Shown: positions 8,030 through 17,555, counted from the stretch's first letter. The stretch is DNA of 64,000 bases from Flexifilum sp963727545 (GCA_963727545.1 CAVSGS010000011.1:186001-250000); one strand, 5' to 3'. Notes: generated by a model not told the origin, from the letters alone. Translations and numbers: made by a program.

Positions 8030-10493
8030 ATGTCAGTAGCCGAGATTTTTCAAACCATGACCTACGGACCTGCGCCGGAAGCGGCGGATACCGCTTACGC
8101 ATGGCTCGACGCGCACGAGCGCAAGTTCGGGCTGTTCGTCAACAATCACTGGACGGAGCCGAAATCCGGCAGCTATCTGCCCAGCGTCAACCCCGCCACC
8201 GGCGATCCGCTGGCGCAGTACGCCGACGCCGACAACGCCGAGGACGTCGATAACGCCGTCGCTGCCGCCCGCTCCGCCTTCGCCTCGTGGAGCAAGCTGA
8301 GCGGGCACGCCCGCGCCCGCTATCTCTACGCCATCGCCCGCAACATCCAGAAGCACTATCGCCTGCTGGCGGTGCTGGAGTCGCTCGACAACGGCAAGCC
8401 GATCCGCGAATCGCGCGACATCGACATCCCGCTGGTGGCGCGCCACTTCTACTATCACGCCGGTTGGGCGCAGTTGATGGAGCGCGAACTGGCGGACTAT
8501 CAGCCGGTCGGCGTCGTCGGGCAGGTGATCCCGTGGAACTTCCCGCTGCTGATGCTGGCGTGGAAGATCGCCCCGGCGCTGGCGATGGGCAACACCGTCG
8601 TCATCAAGCCCGCGCCGCAGACCAGCCTGACCGCCCTGCTGTTTGGCGAGATCGTCGCCGAAGCCGGACTGCCGCCCGGCGTGGTCAACGTCGTCACCGG
8701 CGGCGACGCGACCGGCGCGCTGATCACCGAGCATCCCGATCTCGACAAGATCGCCTTCACCGGATCGACCAACGTCGGGCGCATCATCCGCCGCGCGACC
8801 GCCGGATCGGGCAAGCGGCTCTCGCTCGAACTGGGCGGCAAATCGCCCTTCATCGTCTTCGACGACGCCGATCAGGATGGCGCGGTCGAGGGCTTGGTCG
8901 ATGCCATCTGGTTCAATCAGGGGCAGGTCTGCTGCGCCGGATCGCGCCTCTTGGTTCAGGAGAGCATCGCCGCCGAGTTCTTGGCGAAGGTGCGCCGCCG
9001 CATGAGCCTGCTGCGCGTCGGCGACTCGCTCGACAAGGGGATCGACGTCGGCGCGATTGTCTCGCCGGTGCAGCGCGAAACCATCGACTCGTGGGTGCAG
9101 CGCGGCATCGCCGAAGGCGCGGAGCTTTATCAGCCGGAGGGCGCGCTGCCCGTCGACCGGCTGCTGGTATCCGCCCACGCTGCTGACCAACGTCAGTTCG
9201 GCGTCGGTCGTCGTGCAGGAGGAGATTTTCGGACCGGTCGTGGTGGCGATGACTTTCCGCACGCCCGACGAAGCGATCAAGCTGGCGAACAACACCCGCT
9301 ACGGACTGGCGGCGAGCATCTGGAGCGAGGACGTCAACCTCGTGCTCGACGTGGCGCGCAAGGTCAAAGCCGGATCGGTCTGGATCAACTCGACCAACCT
9401 GTTCGACGCGGCGTCGGGCTTCGGCGGCTACCGCGAGAGCGGCTTCGGGCGCGAAGGCGGGCGCGAGGGCTTGTTCGAGTACGTCCGCCCCAAGTGGCAG
9501 GATCGACCAAGACCGGATTTAACCGCCAAGGACGCCGTGCAACCGAAGGTTGCCAGCGCCAAGAAAAATGGATCGGCTACAGCATCTGCTATTGCGAGCA
9601 TCCCCGCGCCGCTCAACGGTCACGAGAATGCCAGCAGCTCATTGCCGAGCATCGACCGGACGGCGAAGCTGTTTATCGGCGGCGCGCAGAAGCGACCGGA
9701 CGGCAACTACACCCGCCCGGTGTTCGGATCGAACGGCGAGGAAGTCGGGCAGGTGAGCGAAGCCAATCGCAAGGACATCCGCGACGCGGTGGAAGCCGCC
9801 CGCAAAGCCGAAAGTTGGGGACTCAAGCCGGGACACACCCGCGCGCAGATCCTCTACTACATCGCCGAGAATTTGGGCGCGCGATCCGACGAGTTCGCCC
9901 GCCGCCTGGTCGCCATGACCGGCGCGAAGCTCAAGGACGCGCAAGCGGAGGTCGAAGCCAGCATCGAGCGGCTGTTCACCTACGCCGCCTACTGCGACAA
10001 ATACGGCGGCGACGTGCAGGAGACACCCCTGCGCGGCGTGACCATCGGCTTGCGCGAGCCGGTCGGCGTGATCGGCATCGCCTGCCCGGACGAAGCGCCG
10101 CTGCTGGCGTTCGTCTCGCTGTTCGCCCCGGCGATCGCGCGCGGCAACCCGGTCGTCGTCATCCCGTCGGAGCGCTTCCCGCTCAGCGCCACCGACTTCT
10201 ATCAGGTGCTCGAAACGTCCGACGTGCCGAACGGCGTGGTCAACATCGTCACCGGCGAGCGCGACACGCTGATCAAGACGCTGGCGGATCACGATAACGT
10301 CGATGCGGTCTGGTACTTCGGCACGGCGGCGGGGAGCAAGCTGGTCGAGGAGCGCTCGGCGGGCAACATGAAGCGGACGTGGGTCGATTACGGCAGCGCG
10401 CGCGACTGGTTCGCCGCCGATCAGGGCGCGGGCGAGGAGTTCCTGCAAGAAGCGACGCAGGTCAAAAACATCTGGGTGCCGTCAGGCGAATAA
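8030..10493 (+). CDS. ALDH16-like tandem aldehyde dehydrogenase (one internal frameshift)
   Basis: Two ALDH domains in one protein of about 820 residues. Domain 1 (to about residue 490) has PWNFPLLMLAWKIAPALAMGNTVVIKPA, FTGSTNVGR, ELGGKSPFIVFDDAD and the catalytic cysteine in FNQGQVCCAGSR. The frame breaks near 9163-9172. The continuation in the next frame (WYPPTLLTNV...VVVQEEIFGPVVVAMTF) follows directly, so one indel separates the halves. Domain 2 (YTRPVFGSNGEEVGQV to the end) keeps the fold but its active-site region (WVDYGSARDWF) lacks a cysteine, as in the ALDH16 family. It presumably oxidises aldehydes with NAD(P)+. The interdomain linker contains an in-frame intergenic repeat (9519-9564). 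A cluster with deoC would allow acetaldehyde oxidation, which is inference. Confidence 0.85.
9519..9564 (+). repeat. In-frame copy of the CCGCCAAGACGCC repeat inside the ALDH linker
   Basis: TTAACCGCCAAGGACGCC..., GTTGCCAGCGCCAAG matches, with a few substitutions, the left half of the intergenic elements at 46995 and 48342 (ACCGCCAAGACGCCGTGCAA..., GGTTGCCATCGCCAAG). Here it is translated as LTAKDAVQPKVASAKK in the linker between the two ALDH domains. Confidence 0.75.
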
Positions 10494-10512
10494 CACCAAC
10501 CGTCACCGCTGT

Positions 10513-10538
10513 AGGGGCGCACCGACGGGTGCGCCCCT
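10513..10538. repeat. GTAGGGGCG palindrome
   Basis: AGGGGCGCACC / GACG / GGTGCGCCCCT is a perfect hairpin just after the ALDH gene. It belongs to the GTAGGGGCG...CGCCCCTAC family scattered over the window and may also act as a 3' mRNA stabiliser. Confidence 0.7.
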
Positions 10539-10670
10539 CGGATCGTGCCGTTCATCCACGCAAAAATTTACGTTTCAAACCTCCATAAGGGTTCAGTCAC
10601 AGGCGACTTTCTTTTAGGATAGACGCTGCGGATACTGCTTACTTGCTAATCTTATCGGAAAGGAGCCTTC

Positions 10671-11870
10671 ATGCTTAAGCGAATTCTGAGTCGCTTACTG
10701 GTAGGACTGTTGATTCTGGGCGCGATCTCCGTCGCGAGTGTCGCCGCACAGGACGAGCCGGTCGTCGTCAGCGAGGGCGGCGGATTTTCGGTGCGACTGC
10801 CCGCCGGATATACTCACGCGAACCTCACCGTGCCCGGCTTCACCGAGGCGCTGGGGTTCGGCGACAGCGCCGAACACGAGGATGCTATCGTCAGCGAAAT
10901 CTTTGACAATCTGAATACCTCGAACCTAGTGGGCGTCGGCGGCATCATCGCGCAGGTCGATCCGGCGGAAGTGCCGAGACTTACGAACAACGCCGAGTCG
11001 CCCGAGGAACAGGTTAGCGGGTTGATGAACTCGCTGCTCGGCAGCCTCAGCAACAACATCGGGATCACGGTATCCGACCCGGAGCCGTACAAGTTCGCCA
11101 ATAACACAGGGCTGATCGCCGAGACTGAAGTCGGCTACGTCGGCGGGTTCAGCCACGAGCAGTCGCTGTTCGTCGTCGTCCTGATGGGCGATCAAGTTCT
11201 CAGCCAGCAAGACGAGGTCACGGCTATCCTCAAGAGCATCAGCGTCCCGCCGGAAGGCGGCATACCGCCGACGGTGGAGAGTATTATCGTGCCGACTGTT
11301 CAACCGTCGCCGACCGCGCAGTCGCTGACCCTGCACGATCTAACGACGAATGGTCTCACGATCAGTCTGCCGGAGTCGTGGAAGGTTGAGGATTATCTCG
11401 ACTCGCTGGATTTGTTGGGCTTCGGCGACAGCCTCGAAGCGATGGATGCGCGCTATGCCGCCGTCCATCCCGACTGGTACGAGAACACCGAGATGAACGG
11501 CTTGGGCGGCATCATCCTCACCTATCCGCTGAGCCAGTTTGACCTCGATCCGCAGAACCCCGACCTGAGCAGCTTACAAGATCGCGTTGAGGCGCGGGCA
11601 AGCAGCTACACCTTCGGCGACTGGATGCAGGAGGAGGTCGGAGGCAGCATTTTCGTTCAGGTGACCAGTGATACGGAGCAGGGCTATATCGCGCTTGTGC
11701 CCTTCGGCGATCAGGTCGCCTACGTGACGGCAACGACAACGCCGGAGTTGTTCGCCGCGAATCAAGAACTGCTGTTGCAGATCGTGCAGTCGGTGCGCCC
11801 GGCAAGCAGCACCAACTTGAACGGTTTGGACGGCGCGCCCGCGACAGCCGAAGCCACCGCCGAGTCGTAG
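10671..11870 (+). CDS. Exported protein with two related domains, unknown function
   Basis: 399 residues, ATG after AAAGGAGCC. Residues 1-27 are a Sec signal peptide (KRILSRLLVGLLILGAIS) ending VAAQ. Two related halves follow. Each starts with a GGFSVRLPAGY / NGLTISLPESW motif and continues with a GFGDSAEHEDAIVSEIF / GFGDSLEAMDARYAAVH segment and a GVGGIIAQV / GLGGIILTY strand. A Thr/Ser/Pro linker (VPTVQPSPTAQS) separates the halves. No catalytic motif is seen. It is probably an extracytoplasmic or cell-surface protein. A terminator follows at 11917-11949. Confidence 0.75.
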   Translation: MLKRILSRLLVGLLILGAISVASVAAQDEPVVVSEGGGFSVRLPAGYTHANLTVPGFTEALGFGDSAEHEDAIVSEIFDNLNTSNLVGVGGIIAQVDPAEVPRLTNNAESPEEQVSGLMNSLLGSLSNNIGITVSDPEPYKFANNTGLIAETEVGYVGGFSHEQSLFVVVLMGDQVLSQQDEVTAILKSISVPPEGGIPPTVESIIVPTVQPSPTAQSLTLHDLTTNGLTISLPESWKVEDYLDSLDLLGFGDSLEAMDARYAAVHPDWYENTEMNGLGGIILTYPLSQFDLDPQNPDLSSLQDRVEARASSYTFGDWMQEEVGGSIFVQVTSDTEQGYIALVPFGDQVAYVTATTTPELFAANQELLLQIVQSVRPASSTNLNGLDGAPATAEATAES

Positions 11871-11916
11871 TCCGCTCGTGTGGATCCATCAGGGTGCAGC
11901 ATCGTCTGCGCCCTTC

Positions 11917-11949
11917 AAGTGCCGGGTGAGCGATCACGCGGCACTTTTG
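11917..11949 (+). terminator. Intrinsic terminator
   Basis: AAGTGCCG and CGGCACTT form the arms around a 15-nt loop, followed by TTGATTT. It isolates the exported-protein gene from the TIR cassette that starts at 12000. Confidence 0.65.
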
Positions 11950-11999
11950 ATTTGGGGTACAATAACGGTTAGGTAACAGAACTCTCACCGGGGCGGGCA

Positions 12000-13214
12000 A
12001 TGGCACACGTTTTTATCTCCTATAAACACGACGACGGCGACTCCGCCGAACTAATTAAGGATCGGCTAGAGAAAGAAGGTTTAGAAACGTGGATCGATAG
12101 CGACATACAAGGGGGCGAGAAATGGAGTCCCGCCATTGATCGCGCGATTGAGAATTCGTTTGCCTTGATCGTTGTCATGTCGCCAGAAGCGCGAAAATCC
12201 GAGTACATAACCTACGAATGGTCGTTCGCGCTTGGCATGGGAAAACCCATTATTCCAATCATGCTACGCCAGACGGACTTGCATCCGAAATTAGCAGAAT
12301 TTCAATATATTGATTTTACAAACCGTGCGGCACGTCCTTGGAGCAAATTGTTTGACCGTTTAAAAAAGTCAAGTGAGCAGCAACAAGACTCGCCTGAACA
12401 GGTTGGGGCAGTTGATGATGGTCTTGAAGATGCCGCTATCCGCACTTTAGTGATGGAACGCGATAATTCTGCAATTCCAGCTTTGTTAGCGGGGCTGCTT
12501 GATCCTGAGGTATCCGTTCGAACAAATGCCATTGCAGGATTGGCGCGGATCGGCAACGAATCAGCAATTTTGGGGATTGTTGACGCAGCATTGAAAGATA
12601 GTGACCACGCGGTTCGAATTGTAGCGGTAGATGCACTCGGAAATTTCCACTCAAGTATTGCCGTATCTGGATTATTGCGCGCTCTGCAAGATAAGACAGG
12701 TTACGTTCGCGCTCATGCCGCTAAGTCTTTAGGGAATATTGGTGACGCACGCTCTATTTCTGCGCTTACTAAACGGCTTAATGACGATACAAAAACTGTA
12801 CGACGTTTTGCGGCTAATGCACTTGAAAAAATCGGTACGCCCAAAGCTCTTGCTGCCCTTGAACAAGATCATGAACAGCAAGATTCGTCGAATTCCACTC
12901 AAACGATTCCGCAATTACTCGAAAATACCAAAGATCTTATATTAGCGCTCGGTGATGATGTTCAGTTGGTACAACAAAAGCGCTATATCGCCTGCAAACG
13001 AAATGAGAATTTCGTATCTATCGTACCGACAGCTAAAAACTTAAAGTTATACTTGAAGCTGAATCCGGATGACATTGCTCTAGAAAATGATTTCACACGA
13101 GATGTACGTAGCATTGGGCATTGGGGTACAGGCGATGTCGAACTCACGATCAAAAATAATCACGATCTTAAACGAGCTAAACTCCTTATATTCCAGAGCT
13201 ATAACTTGAACTGA
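12000..13214 (+). CDS. TIR domain - HEAT repeat - DUF5655 protein, candidate defence effector
   Basis: 404 residues. Residues 1-120 are a TIR domain: HVFISYKHDDGDSAELIKDRL, ETWIDSDIQGG, and a glutamate at about position 73 in ITYEWSFAL, where bacterial TIR NADases carry their catalytic acid. Residues about 145-290 are four or five HEAT/PBS-lyase-type repeats (AIPALLAGLLDPEVSVRTNAIAGLARIG and similar). Residues about 303-404 match DUF5655 (LILALGDDVQLVQQKRYIACKR, SIGHWGTGDVELTI, LLIFQSY). TIR proteins of this kind often deplete NAD+ in anti-phage immunity; the HEAT array may sense a partner. The gene is clearly AT-richer than its flanks and starts a short operon with a toxin-antitoxin pair 9 bp downstream. 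The domain content is seen; the immune role is inference. Confidence 0.85.
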   Translation: MAHVFISYKHDDGDSAELIKDRLEKEGLETWIDSDIQGGEKWSPAIDRAIENSFALIVVMSPEARKSEYITYEWSFALGMGKPIIPIMLRQTDLHPKLAEFQYIDFTNRAARPWSKLFDRLKKSSEQQQDSPEQVGAVDDGLEDAAIRTLVMERDNSAIPALLAGLLDPEVSVRTNAIAGLARIGNESAILGIVDAALKDSDHAVRIVAVDALGNFHSSIAVSGLLRALQDKTGYVRAHAAKSLGNIGDARSISALTKRLNDDTKTVRRFAANALEKIGTPKALAALEQDHEQQDSSNSTQTIPQLLENTKDLILALGDDVQLVQQKRYIACKRNENFVSIVPTAKNLKLYLKLNPDDIALENDFTRDVRSIGHWGTGDVELTIKNNHDLKRAKLLIFQSYNLN

Positions 13215-13223
13215 GGTGATCTG

Positions 13224-13532
13224 ATGGCGCAGACCATGTTAGAGATCAAGGAAATCATCTCCGACCCCAATGTACGCGACGGGCGTCCCGTGATCAAGGG
13301 GACAGGGATCAAAGTCACGGATATCATGTTCACGCATACGACCGGGGATAAGCTGTCGGCGGAAGAAATTGCGGAGCATTTCCAACTCGACGTTGGGCAG
13401 GTTCACGCGGCGCTGGCGTACTATTATCTGCACAAAGCTGAGCTTGACGAAGAGATTCGCCGTGACGAAGAAACCGCAACCAGCTTAATCGCGGAATTGG
13501 AGCAGCAAGGGAAGCAGCCACGCTTTGAGTAA
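13224..13532 (+). CDS. DUF433 antitoxin (VapB-like)
   Basis: 102 residues. It has the DUF433 core: EIISDPNVRDGRPVIKGTGIKVTDIMF, then SAEEIAEHFQLDVGQVHAALAYYYLHKAELDEEI, a small winged-helix-like DNA-binding fold. DUF433 proteins commonly act as antitoxins for PIN-like DUF5615 toxins and may repress their own promoter. The gene follows the TIR gene after 9 bp with GAGGTGAT as ribosome-binding site, and its 3' end overlaps the next start by 8 bp, so the three genes form one transcription unit. Confidence 0.88.
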   Translation: MAQTMLEIKEIISDPNVRDGRPVIKGTGIKVTDIMFTHTTGDKLSAEEIAEHFQLDVGQVHAALAYYYLHKAELDEEIRRDEETATSLIAELEQQGKQPRFE

Positions 13533-13866
13533 AATCCGCTTCTACTTTGATGAAAACGTTGATCCTGAAGTGGCAAAACAACTCCGGCAAAAAGGTGTCG
13601 AAGCAGTCTCAGCACATGATTTACAGCTACGCGGCGATACCGATCCGAATCATTTGCAGCGCGCGCTTGAAGGTGGTTACGTGCTGTGTACTCACGATCA
13701 AGACTTCCTGATCATGAATGCGCAAGGGGTACAACATGCTGGTATCATCTTTGCTCAGCACAATGGCGCAACAATTGGCGGTTGGGTTCGAGAATTGCTC
13801 AAGCTTCAGGATGCGTTGACCGCTGAAGCGATGATCGGTCAGGTGAAGTTCGTCAGCGTCAAATAG
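13525..13866 (+). CDS. DUF5615 PIN-like toxin
   Basis: 113 residues from a TTG (MSKIRFYFDENVDPEVAKQLRQKG). DUF5615 is a PIN-like nuclease fold. The visible acidic residues are D and E in FYFDENVD, and D in THDQDFLIM followed by GIIFAQ. Such proteins are the predicted ribonuclease toxins of DUF433-DUF5615 modules. TTG as start and the 8-bp overlap with the antitoxin (TTGAGTAA) favour low, coupled translation. It ends 11 bp before the convergent glycosyltransferase. Confidence 0.88.
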   Translation: MSKIRFYFDENVDPEVAKQLRQKGVEAVSAHDLQLRGDTDPNHLQRALEGGYVLCTHDQDFLIMNAQGVQHAGIIFAQHNGATIGGWVRELLKLQDALTAEAMIGQVKFVSVK

Positions 13867-13877
13867 CAATCACCGCG

Positions 13878-15920
13878 TCAGCCGCCGCCCGCATCCCCTT
13901 TCCAGCCGTAGAGCGTATAGCGCAGACCGTCCGTCCAGACCGGGATCATCGCCTCGTCGAGCGCCGCCGGGAACGCGCGGTCGATCTCCGGGTAGGTCGA
14001 GAAGGGCAGGTACAGGTCATAGATGCTCTGCGCCAGCAGCAGATAGTCGTAACCCTCCGCTTGGTAGCGCGCCAGCACCGCGTCCGGCGTCAGCCCCTCG
14101 GCGAAGATCGGCAGCTTCCAGTGATCGAACAGCACGTCCGCCGTGCAGGTCACGCTCGGCGGGCAGTCGTAGCCGCGCGGCTCCCACATCAGCAGCACCT
14201 TGGATCCCTCCGGCAGTCCGCTGATCGCGCCGTAGTAGGCTTGCGTGTTGGCGTACATGTAGTCGTCGAGCGTCGCCTCGCCGAGCAGGTACGCCCCCGC
14301 CCGGTCGGCTGCCACCGTCCGCAGCGCGTCGATCAGCGTTAGGGCGATCGTCAGCGCCAGCGCCGCCCGCACGATGAAGCCGATGTCGAGCGGCTTCTTG
14401 GGGAAGTTTGCCAGTCCGTGCAGCCCGATCGCCCCGGCAGCGGCGAAGGCGGGCAGCGCCATCACCATCAGGCGCGTCTGGATGCCGACCGAGTTGAGCG
14501 CCGCCATCGCCGCCCAGTAGACGACCAGCGGCGCAGCGAAGATCAGCACGAGGCGCGCCAACTCACGCGCCCGCGCATCCAGCCACGTCCAAACGACCGG
14601 CAGCAGCAAAAACAGCGTCAGCAGCCACGGACCGACGGTGAAGCCGAAGCCATCGGCGTTGTCGCGCCCGAAGATGGTCGCGGAGATCGGCAGAATCGGC
14701 AGCTGCCACGCCTCGCCTCGCTTCACCAGATCGTAAGCGGAATACTGGAAGGCGTGCATCCGGTCGGGATTCCAGTTCAGCCCGCCGAAGGCAAACGGAT
14801 AGATCGGGTTGCCGTAGAGCGCGATCCCCTTGATCGCCCACGGCGCGAAGACGATTAACGCCGTGACGCCGACGATCAGCCCATTGCGGAGGACCCGGCG
14901 CGGCTGCTGGATCAGGATGACCAGCCCCGCCGCAACGCCGATCATGCCCGCCGCGTACTTGACGCCGACCGCCAGCCCGACGATCGCGCCGATCACGACC
15001 AGCCAAGCGTCGGATGGGTTTTCTCGCCATGCCGTCAGCGCGACCAGCGCCAGCGCGCCGTAGAGCATCGTCGCCAAATCGACGTAAGCCCAGCCGAACA
15101 GCGCCCACAGGTTGTAGGCGCTGAGCAGCAGCAGCGCCGCCCACCAACCCGCCGACTTCCCGGCGAAGCGCCGCGCCAATCCAGCGGTCGCCAGCAGCGC
15201 CAGTACGCCGATCCCGAAATGCACCGGAGCAGCCGCTGTATCGCGCCCGAACGCGCCGATCACCAGCCCGAACAGCATTTCGACGTTTTCCGACAAGCCG
15301 AGGTAGAAGTTGTCCGGCTGCGCGCGGATGGCTGACGCTTCGAGGTAGCGCTGCGGCGCGACCAGATGATAAGTCAGCGAGTCCCAATGCGCAGGCGGCG
15401 CTAAGGCGATCACCAACGCCAGCAGCAGCATGATCGCGCAGTAGCCGGCGATCAGCTTCGCTCCAACCGACTCAATCCGCAGCGCCGAGCGCCCAACCGC
15501 GACCGCCTCGCTCAACCATGCCCGCAGCGAGCGCCGCAGCAGCAGCGCCGAGCCGATCAGCAGCGCCCACAGGATCAGCGGGCGGAACAAGCCGACCAAG
15601 CCGAGCAGCAGGGTCACCAGCGCGACGATCCCCAAGCCGATCCCGCCTTCCAGCGCGATCCGCTCGGCGCGCGAAAGCCGCGTCAGGTCGAGTCGCGCCA
15701 GCGCCGCCCGCCCGATCCCGCCCGCGATCGCGAACAGGACCGCCGCCGTCGCCCCGTCGAGCAGCGCGCCAGTGATCCGCAGCGCGACGGTGACGTCGAA
15801 CGGATCGAGCGTGATGCCGAGCGGCTTGTGCACCCAGTAGTAGCCGATCAGCAGGGCGAACAAGCCGACGAAGATCAGCAGGGCACGGACGATCAGGCTG
15901 GCGCGTGAAGGACGTGGCAT
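13878..15920 (-). CDS. GT-C type integral membrane glycosyltransferase
   Basis: 680 residues with about 14 hydrophobic segments. A conserved extracytoplasmic loop, APPAHWDSLTYHLVAPQRYLE, carries the acidic residue expected in GT-C enzymes. It is followed by a soluble C-terminal tail (VLLMWEPRGYDCPPSVTCTADVLFDHWKL) ending in YTLYGWKGDAGGG. It is related to many uncharacterised Chloroflexi-type sugar transferases and is distinct from the pair at 1913 and 4022, because it lacks their beta-sandwich end. Its likely role is transfer of a polyprenyl-linked sugar in envelope glycan assembly. Donor and acceptor are not readable. Confidence 0.75.
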   Translation of the reverse strand: MPRPSRASLIVRALLIFVGLFALLIGYYWVHKPLGITLDPFDVTVALRITGALLDGATAAVLFAIAGGIGRAALARLDLTRLSRAERIALEGGIGLGIVALVTLLLGLVGLFRPLILWALLIGSALLLRRSLRAWLSEAVAVGRSALRIESVGAKLIAGYCAIMLLLALVIALAPPAHWDSLTYHLVAPQRYLEASAIRAQPDNFYLGLSENVEMLFGLVIGAFGRDTAAAPVHFGIGVLALLATAGLARRFAGKSAGWWAALLLLSAYNLWALFGWAYVDLATMLYGALALVALTAWRENPSDAWLVVIGAIVGLAVGVKYAAGMIGVAAGLVILIQQPRRVLRNGLIVGVTALIVFAPWAIKGIALYGNPIYPFAFGGLNWNPDRMHAFQYSAYDLVKRGEAWQLPILPISATIFGRDNADGFGFTVGPWLLTLFLLLPVVWTWLDARARELARLVLIFAAPLVVYWAAMAALNSVGIQTRLMVMALPAFAAAGAIGLHGLANFPKKPLDIGFIVRAALALTIALTLIDALRTVAADRAGAYLLGEATLDDYMYANTQAYYGAISGLPEGSKVLLMWEPRGYDCPPSVTCTADVLFDHWKLPIFAEGLTPDAVLARYQAEGYDYLLLAQSIYDLYLPFSTYPEIDRAFPAALDEAMIPVWTDGLRYTLYGWKGDAGGG

Positions 15921-15944
15921 AGTGACTCCAGTTGAAGCGGTATT

Positions 15945-16119
15945 GTAGGGGCGGGTTTGAAAGGGTGTCTAAAAAGTCGCGCTTTTGACCCCACCCCCGA
16001 CCCCTCCCCGACTTCAGGGAGGGGAGAGTACCGCGTCCGTTTTGGGTGGAATGATGCGGTTTGGCGATTTTTCGACACCACAGCAATGTTTTTCAACACG
16101 CTCTGAAACCCGCGCCTAC
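15945..16119. repeat. MITE-like element with GTAGG-GCGGGTTT ends
   Basis: The 321-bp gap before the NYN gene holds a 175-bp element. Its ends are imperfect inverted repeats: GTAGGGGCGGGTTTGAAAGG on the left, and the complement of TGAAACCCGCGCCTAC on the right. The interior has CCCCGACCCCTCCCCGAC and a GGGAGGGGAGAG stretch. No coding frame is convincing, so it looks like a non-autonomous repeat. Confidence 0.65.
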
Positions 16120-16241
16120 GTGTTCGTAACATGCCTAGTGTAACGTGACGCCTCGTCGAAAAGCATAGACGTCTGCGTGGATCTCGTCTCGACGCCATTC
16201 GTGGATTACAATCAGCACCACAGTGGTAAGGCACTCTCAGC

Positions 16242-16718
16242 ATGGCGTATTTGATCGACGGACACAACCTGATCGGGCAGCTTCCCGACATTTCGCTCAC
16301 CGACCCGGATGACGAGGCGAAGCTCGTGCTCAAGCTGCTCAGCTTCGCCGCGCGTACCAAAAAGCGGATCGTCGTCATCTTTGACGGCGGTTTACCCGGC
16401 GGGAAGTCGCCCGCTTCGACGCACACGGTCGAGGTCGTGTTCGCCACCGCCCGCAGCACCGCCGACGCCGTGATCAAAGAACGCATCGGACGCACCCGCG
16501 ATCCGGGGCAGTGGATCGTCGTCTCCAACGACCGCGAAGTCCTCGCCGCCGCCCACACCCGCAAGATGTCGACCCTCACCAGCGCCGAGTTCGCCGCCGA
16601 GATCAACCGCCCTCCCACCCGTAAAAAGAAACGGCGCGACACCGGCGAAGCTGCCGACGTCTACGTCTCGCCCGCCGAGGTCGAGGCGTGGCTGAAATTG
16701 TTCAACGCCGACGAGTAA
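16242..16718 (+). CDS. YacP-like NYN domain protein (PIN-like RNase)
   Basis: 158 residues. NYN/PIN-like acidic motifs are present: AYLIDGHNLIGQL, RIVVIFDGGLPGG, and WIVVSNDREVLAAA with TSAEFAAEI. The family includes B. subtilis YacP/Rae1, a ribosome-associated mRNA endonuclease, and related NYN nucleases. The C-terminal third is basic (PPTRKKKRRDTGEAADVYVSPAEVEAWLKLF). It has no operon partner; a short GGGCGCAC palindrome follows at 16743. It probably acts on RNA, with substrate unknown. Confidence 0.8.
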   Translation: MAYLIDGHNLIGQLPDISLTDPDDEAKLVLKLLSFAARTKKRIVVIFDGGLPGGKSPASTHTVEVVFATARSTADAVIKERIGRTRDPGQWIVVSNDREVLAAAHTRKMSTLTSAEFAAEINRPPTRKKKRRDTGEAADVYVSPAEVEAWLKLFNADE

Positions 16719-16742
16719 ACGCTGCACCCAGTAAATCTCATG

Positions 16743-16769
16743 AGCGGGCGCACAGCCGTGCGCCCCTAC
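16743..16769. repeat. GGGGCGCAC palindrome
   Basis: GCGGGCGCACAGCCGTGCGCCC followed by CTAC belongs to the GTAGGGGCG repeat family, with the CACAGCCGTG core also seen at 31722. Confidence 0.65.
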
Positions 16770-16901
16770 AAAACCCATACTTCACATTCGATTACTTGCC
16801 GATGAAGTATTCAATCGGAGCTTCTGCCGTTCTTTTCCAAATTCTGCGTATGCTGGTAAACTCTATCTCTATCCGTAACCGATTTATTATTGAGCGTACC
16901 A

Positions 16902-17555
16902 ATGGCGCATCGTTACGATCATCTACGCGAAAAAGCCGTTCGACTGCGATCTGAGCAGCAGCTCTCGCTCGACGCGATCACCGAGCGGCTGAGCCTCCCC
17001 CGAACCACGATCTACTCGTGGATCAAAGACATTCCCATCCCGGAGAAACCCAAGACGCAGCATTGGGGTCAGCGGCAGGGAACCGAGGCGATGCAGGCGA
17101 AGTACGCCGCGCTCCGCGACGCTGCCTATCAGCAAGGACTCGCCGAAGCGCCCGACTTCCTGCGCGATCTCTCCTTCCGCGATTTCGTCGTCCTCTACAT
17201 GGCGGAAGGCAGCAAACGCCAGCGCAATACCGTCGCGCTGGTGAACTCGAACGCCGATATCGTGAGACTGGCGCAGCGCTGGATTGTCCATTTCACCCAT
17301 AACAAGGTCGATTATGCGCTTCAATATCACGTTGATCACGATGAAAATGAGTTAAAACAATACTGGGCTGGAATTTTGGGGATAGAAGTCGCTATAATAA
17401 AGACGTTGCGCAAATCGAACAGCAATAAACTGAGTGGTCGCCAGTTTCGCTCACGCTATGGATTGCTCACAGTGAGAGTAGGCGACACGCAGTTTAGAGC
17501 GCGATTGCAAGCTTGGATGGATTATGTCCAAGCGCAGTGGGAAAACGGGGTGTAG
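16902..17555 (+). CDS. HTH protein with homing-endonuclease-like C-terminus
   Basis: 217 residues from ATG 16902; an in-frame TTG lies at 16890. Residues about 1-50 form a helix-turn-helix (EKAVRLRSEQQLSLDAITERL, then LPRTTIYSWIKDIPIP). The rest resembles LAGLIDADG-type folds found in WhiA-like and similar small proteins: FVVLYMAEGSKRQRNTVALVNSNADIVRLAQRWI, with EGSK near the first motif and KQYWAGILGI near the second. Whether it cuts DNA or only binds it is unknown. The last three codons, including the stop, lie inside tRNA-Pro. Confidence 0.65.
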   Translation: MAHRYDHLREKAVRLRSEQQLSLDAITERLSLPRTTIYSWIKDIPIPEKPKTQHWGQRQGTEAMQAKYAALRDAAYQQGLAEAPDFLRDLSFRDFVVLYMAEGSKRQRNTVALVNSNADIVRLAQRWIVHFTHNKVDYALQYHVDHDENELKQYWAGILGIEVAIIKTLRKSNSNKLSGRQFRSRYGLLTVRVGDTQFRARLQAWMDYVQAQWENGV

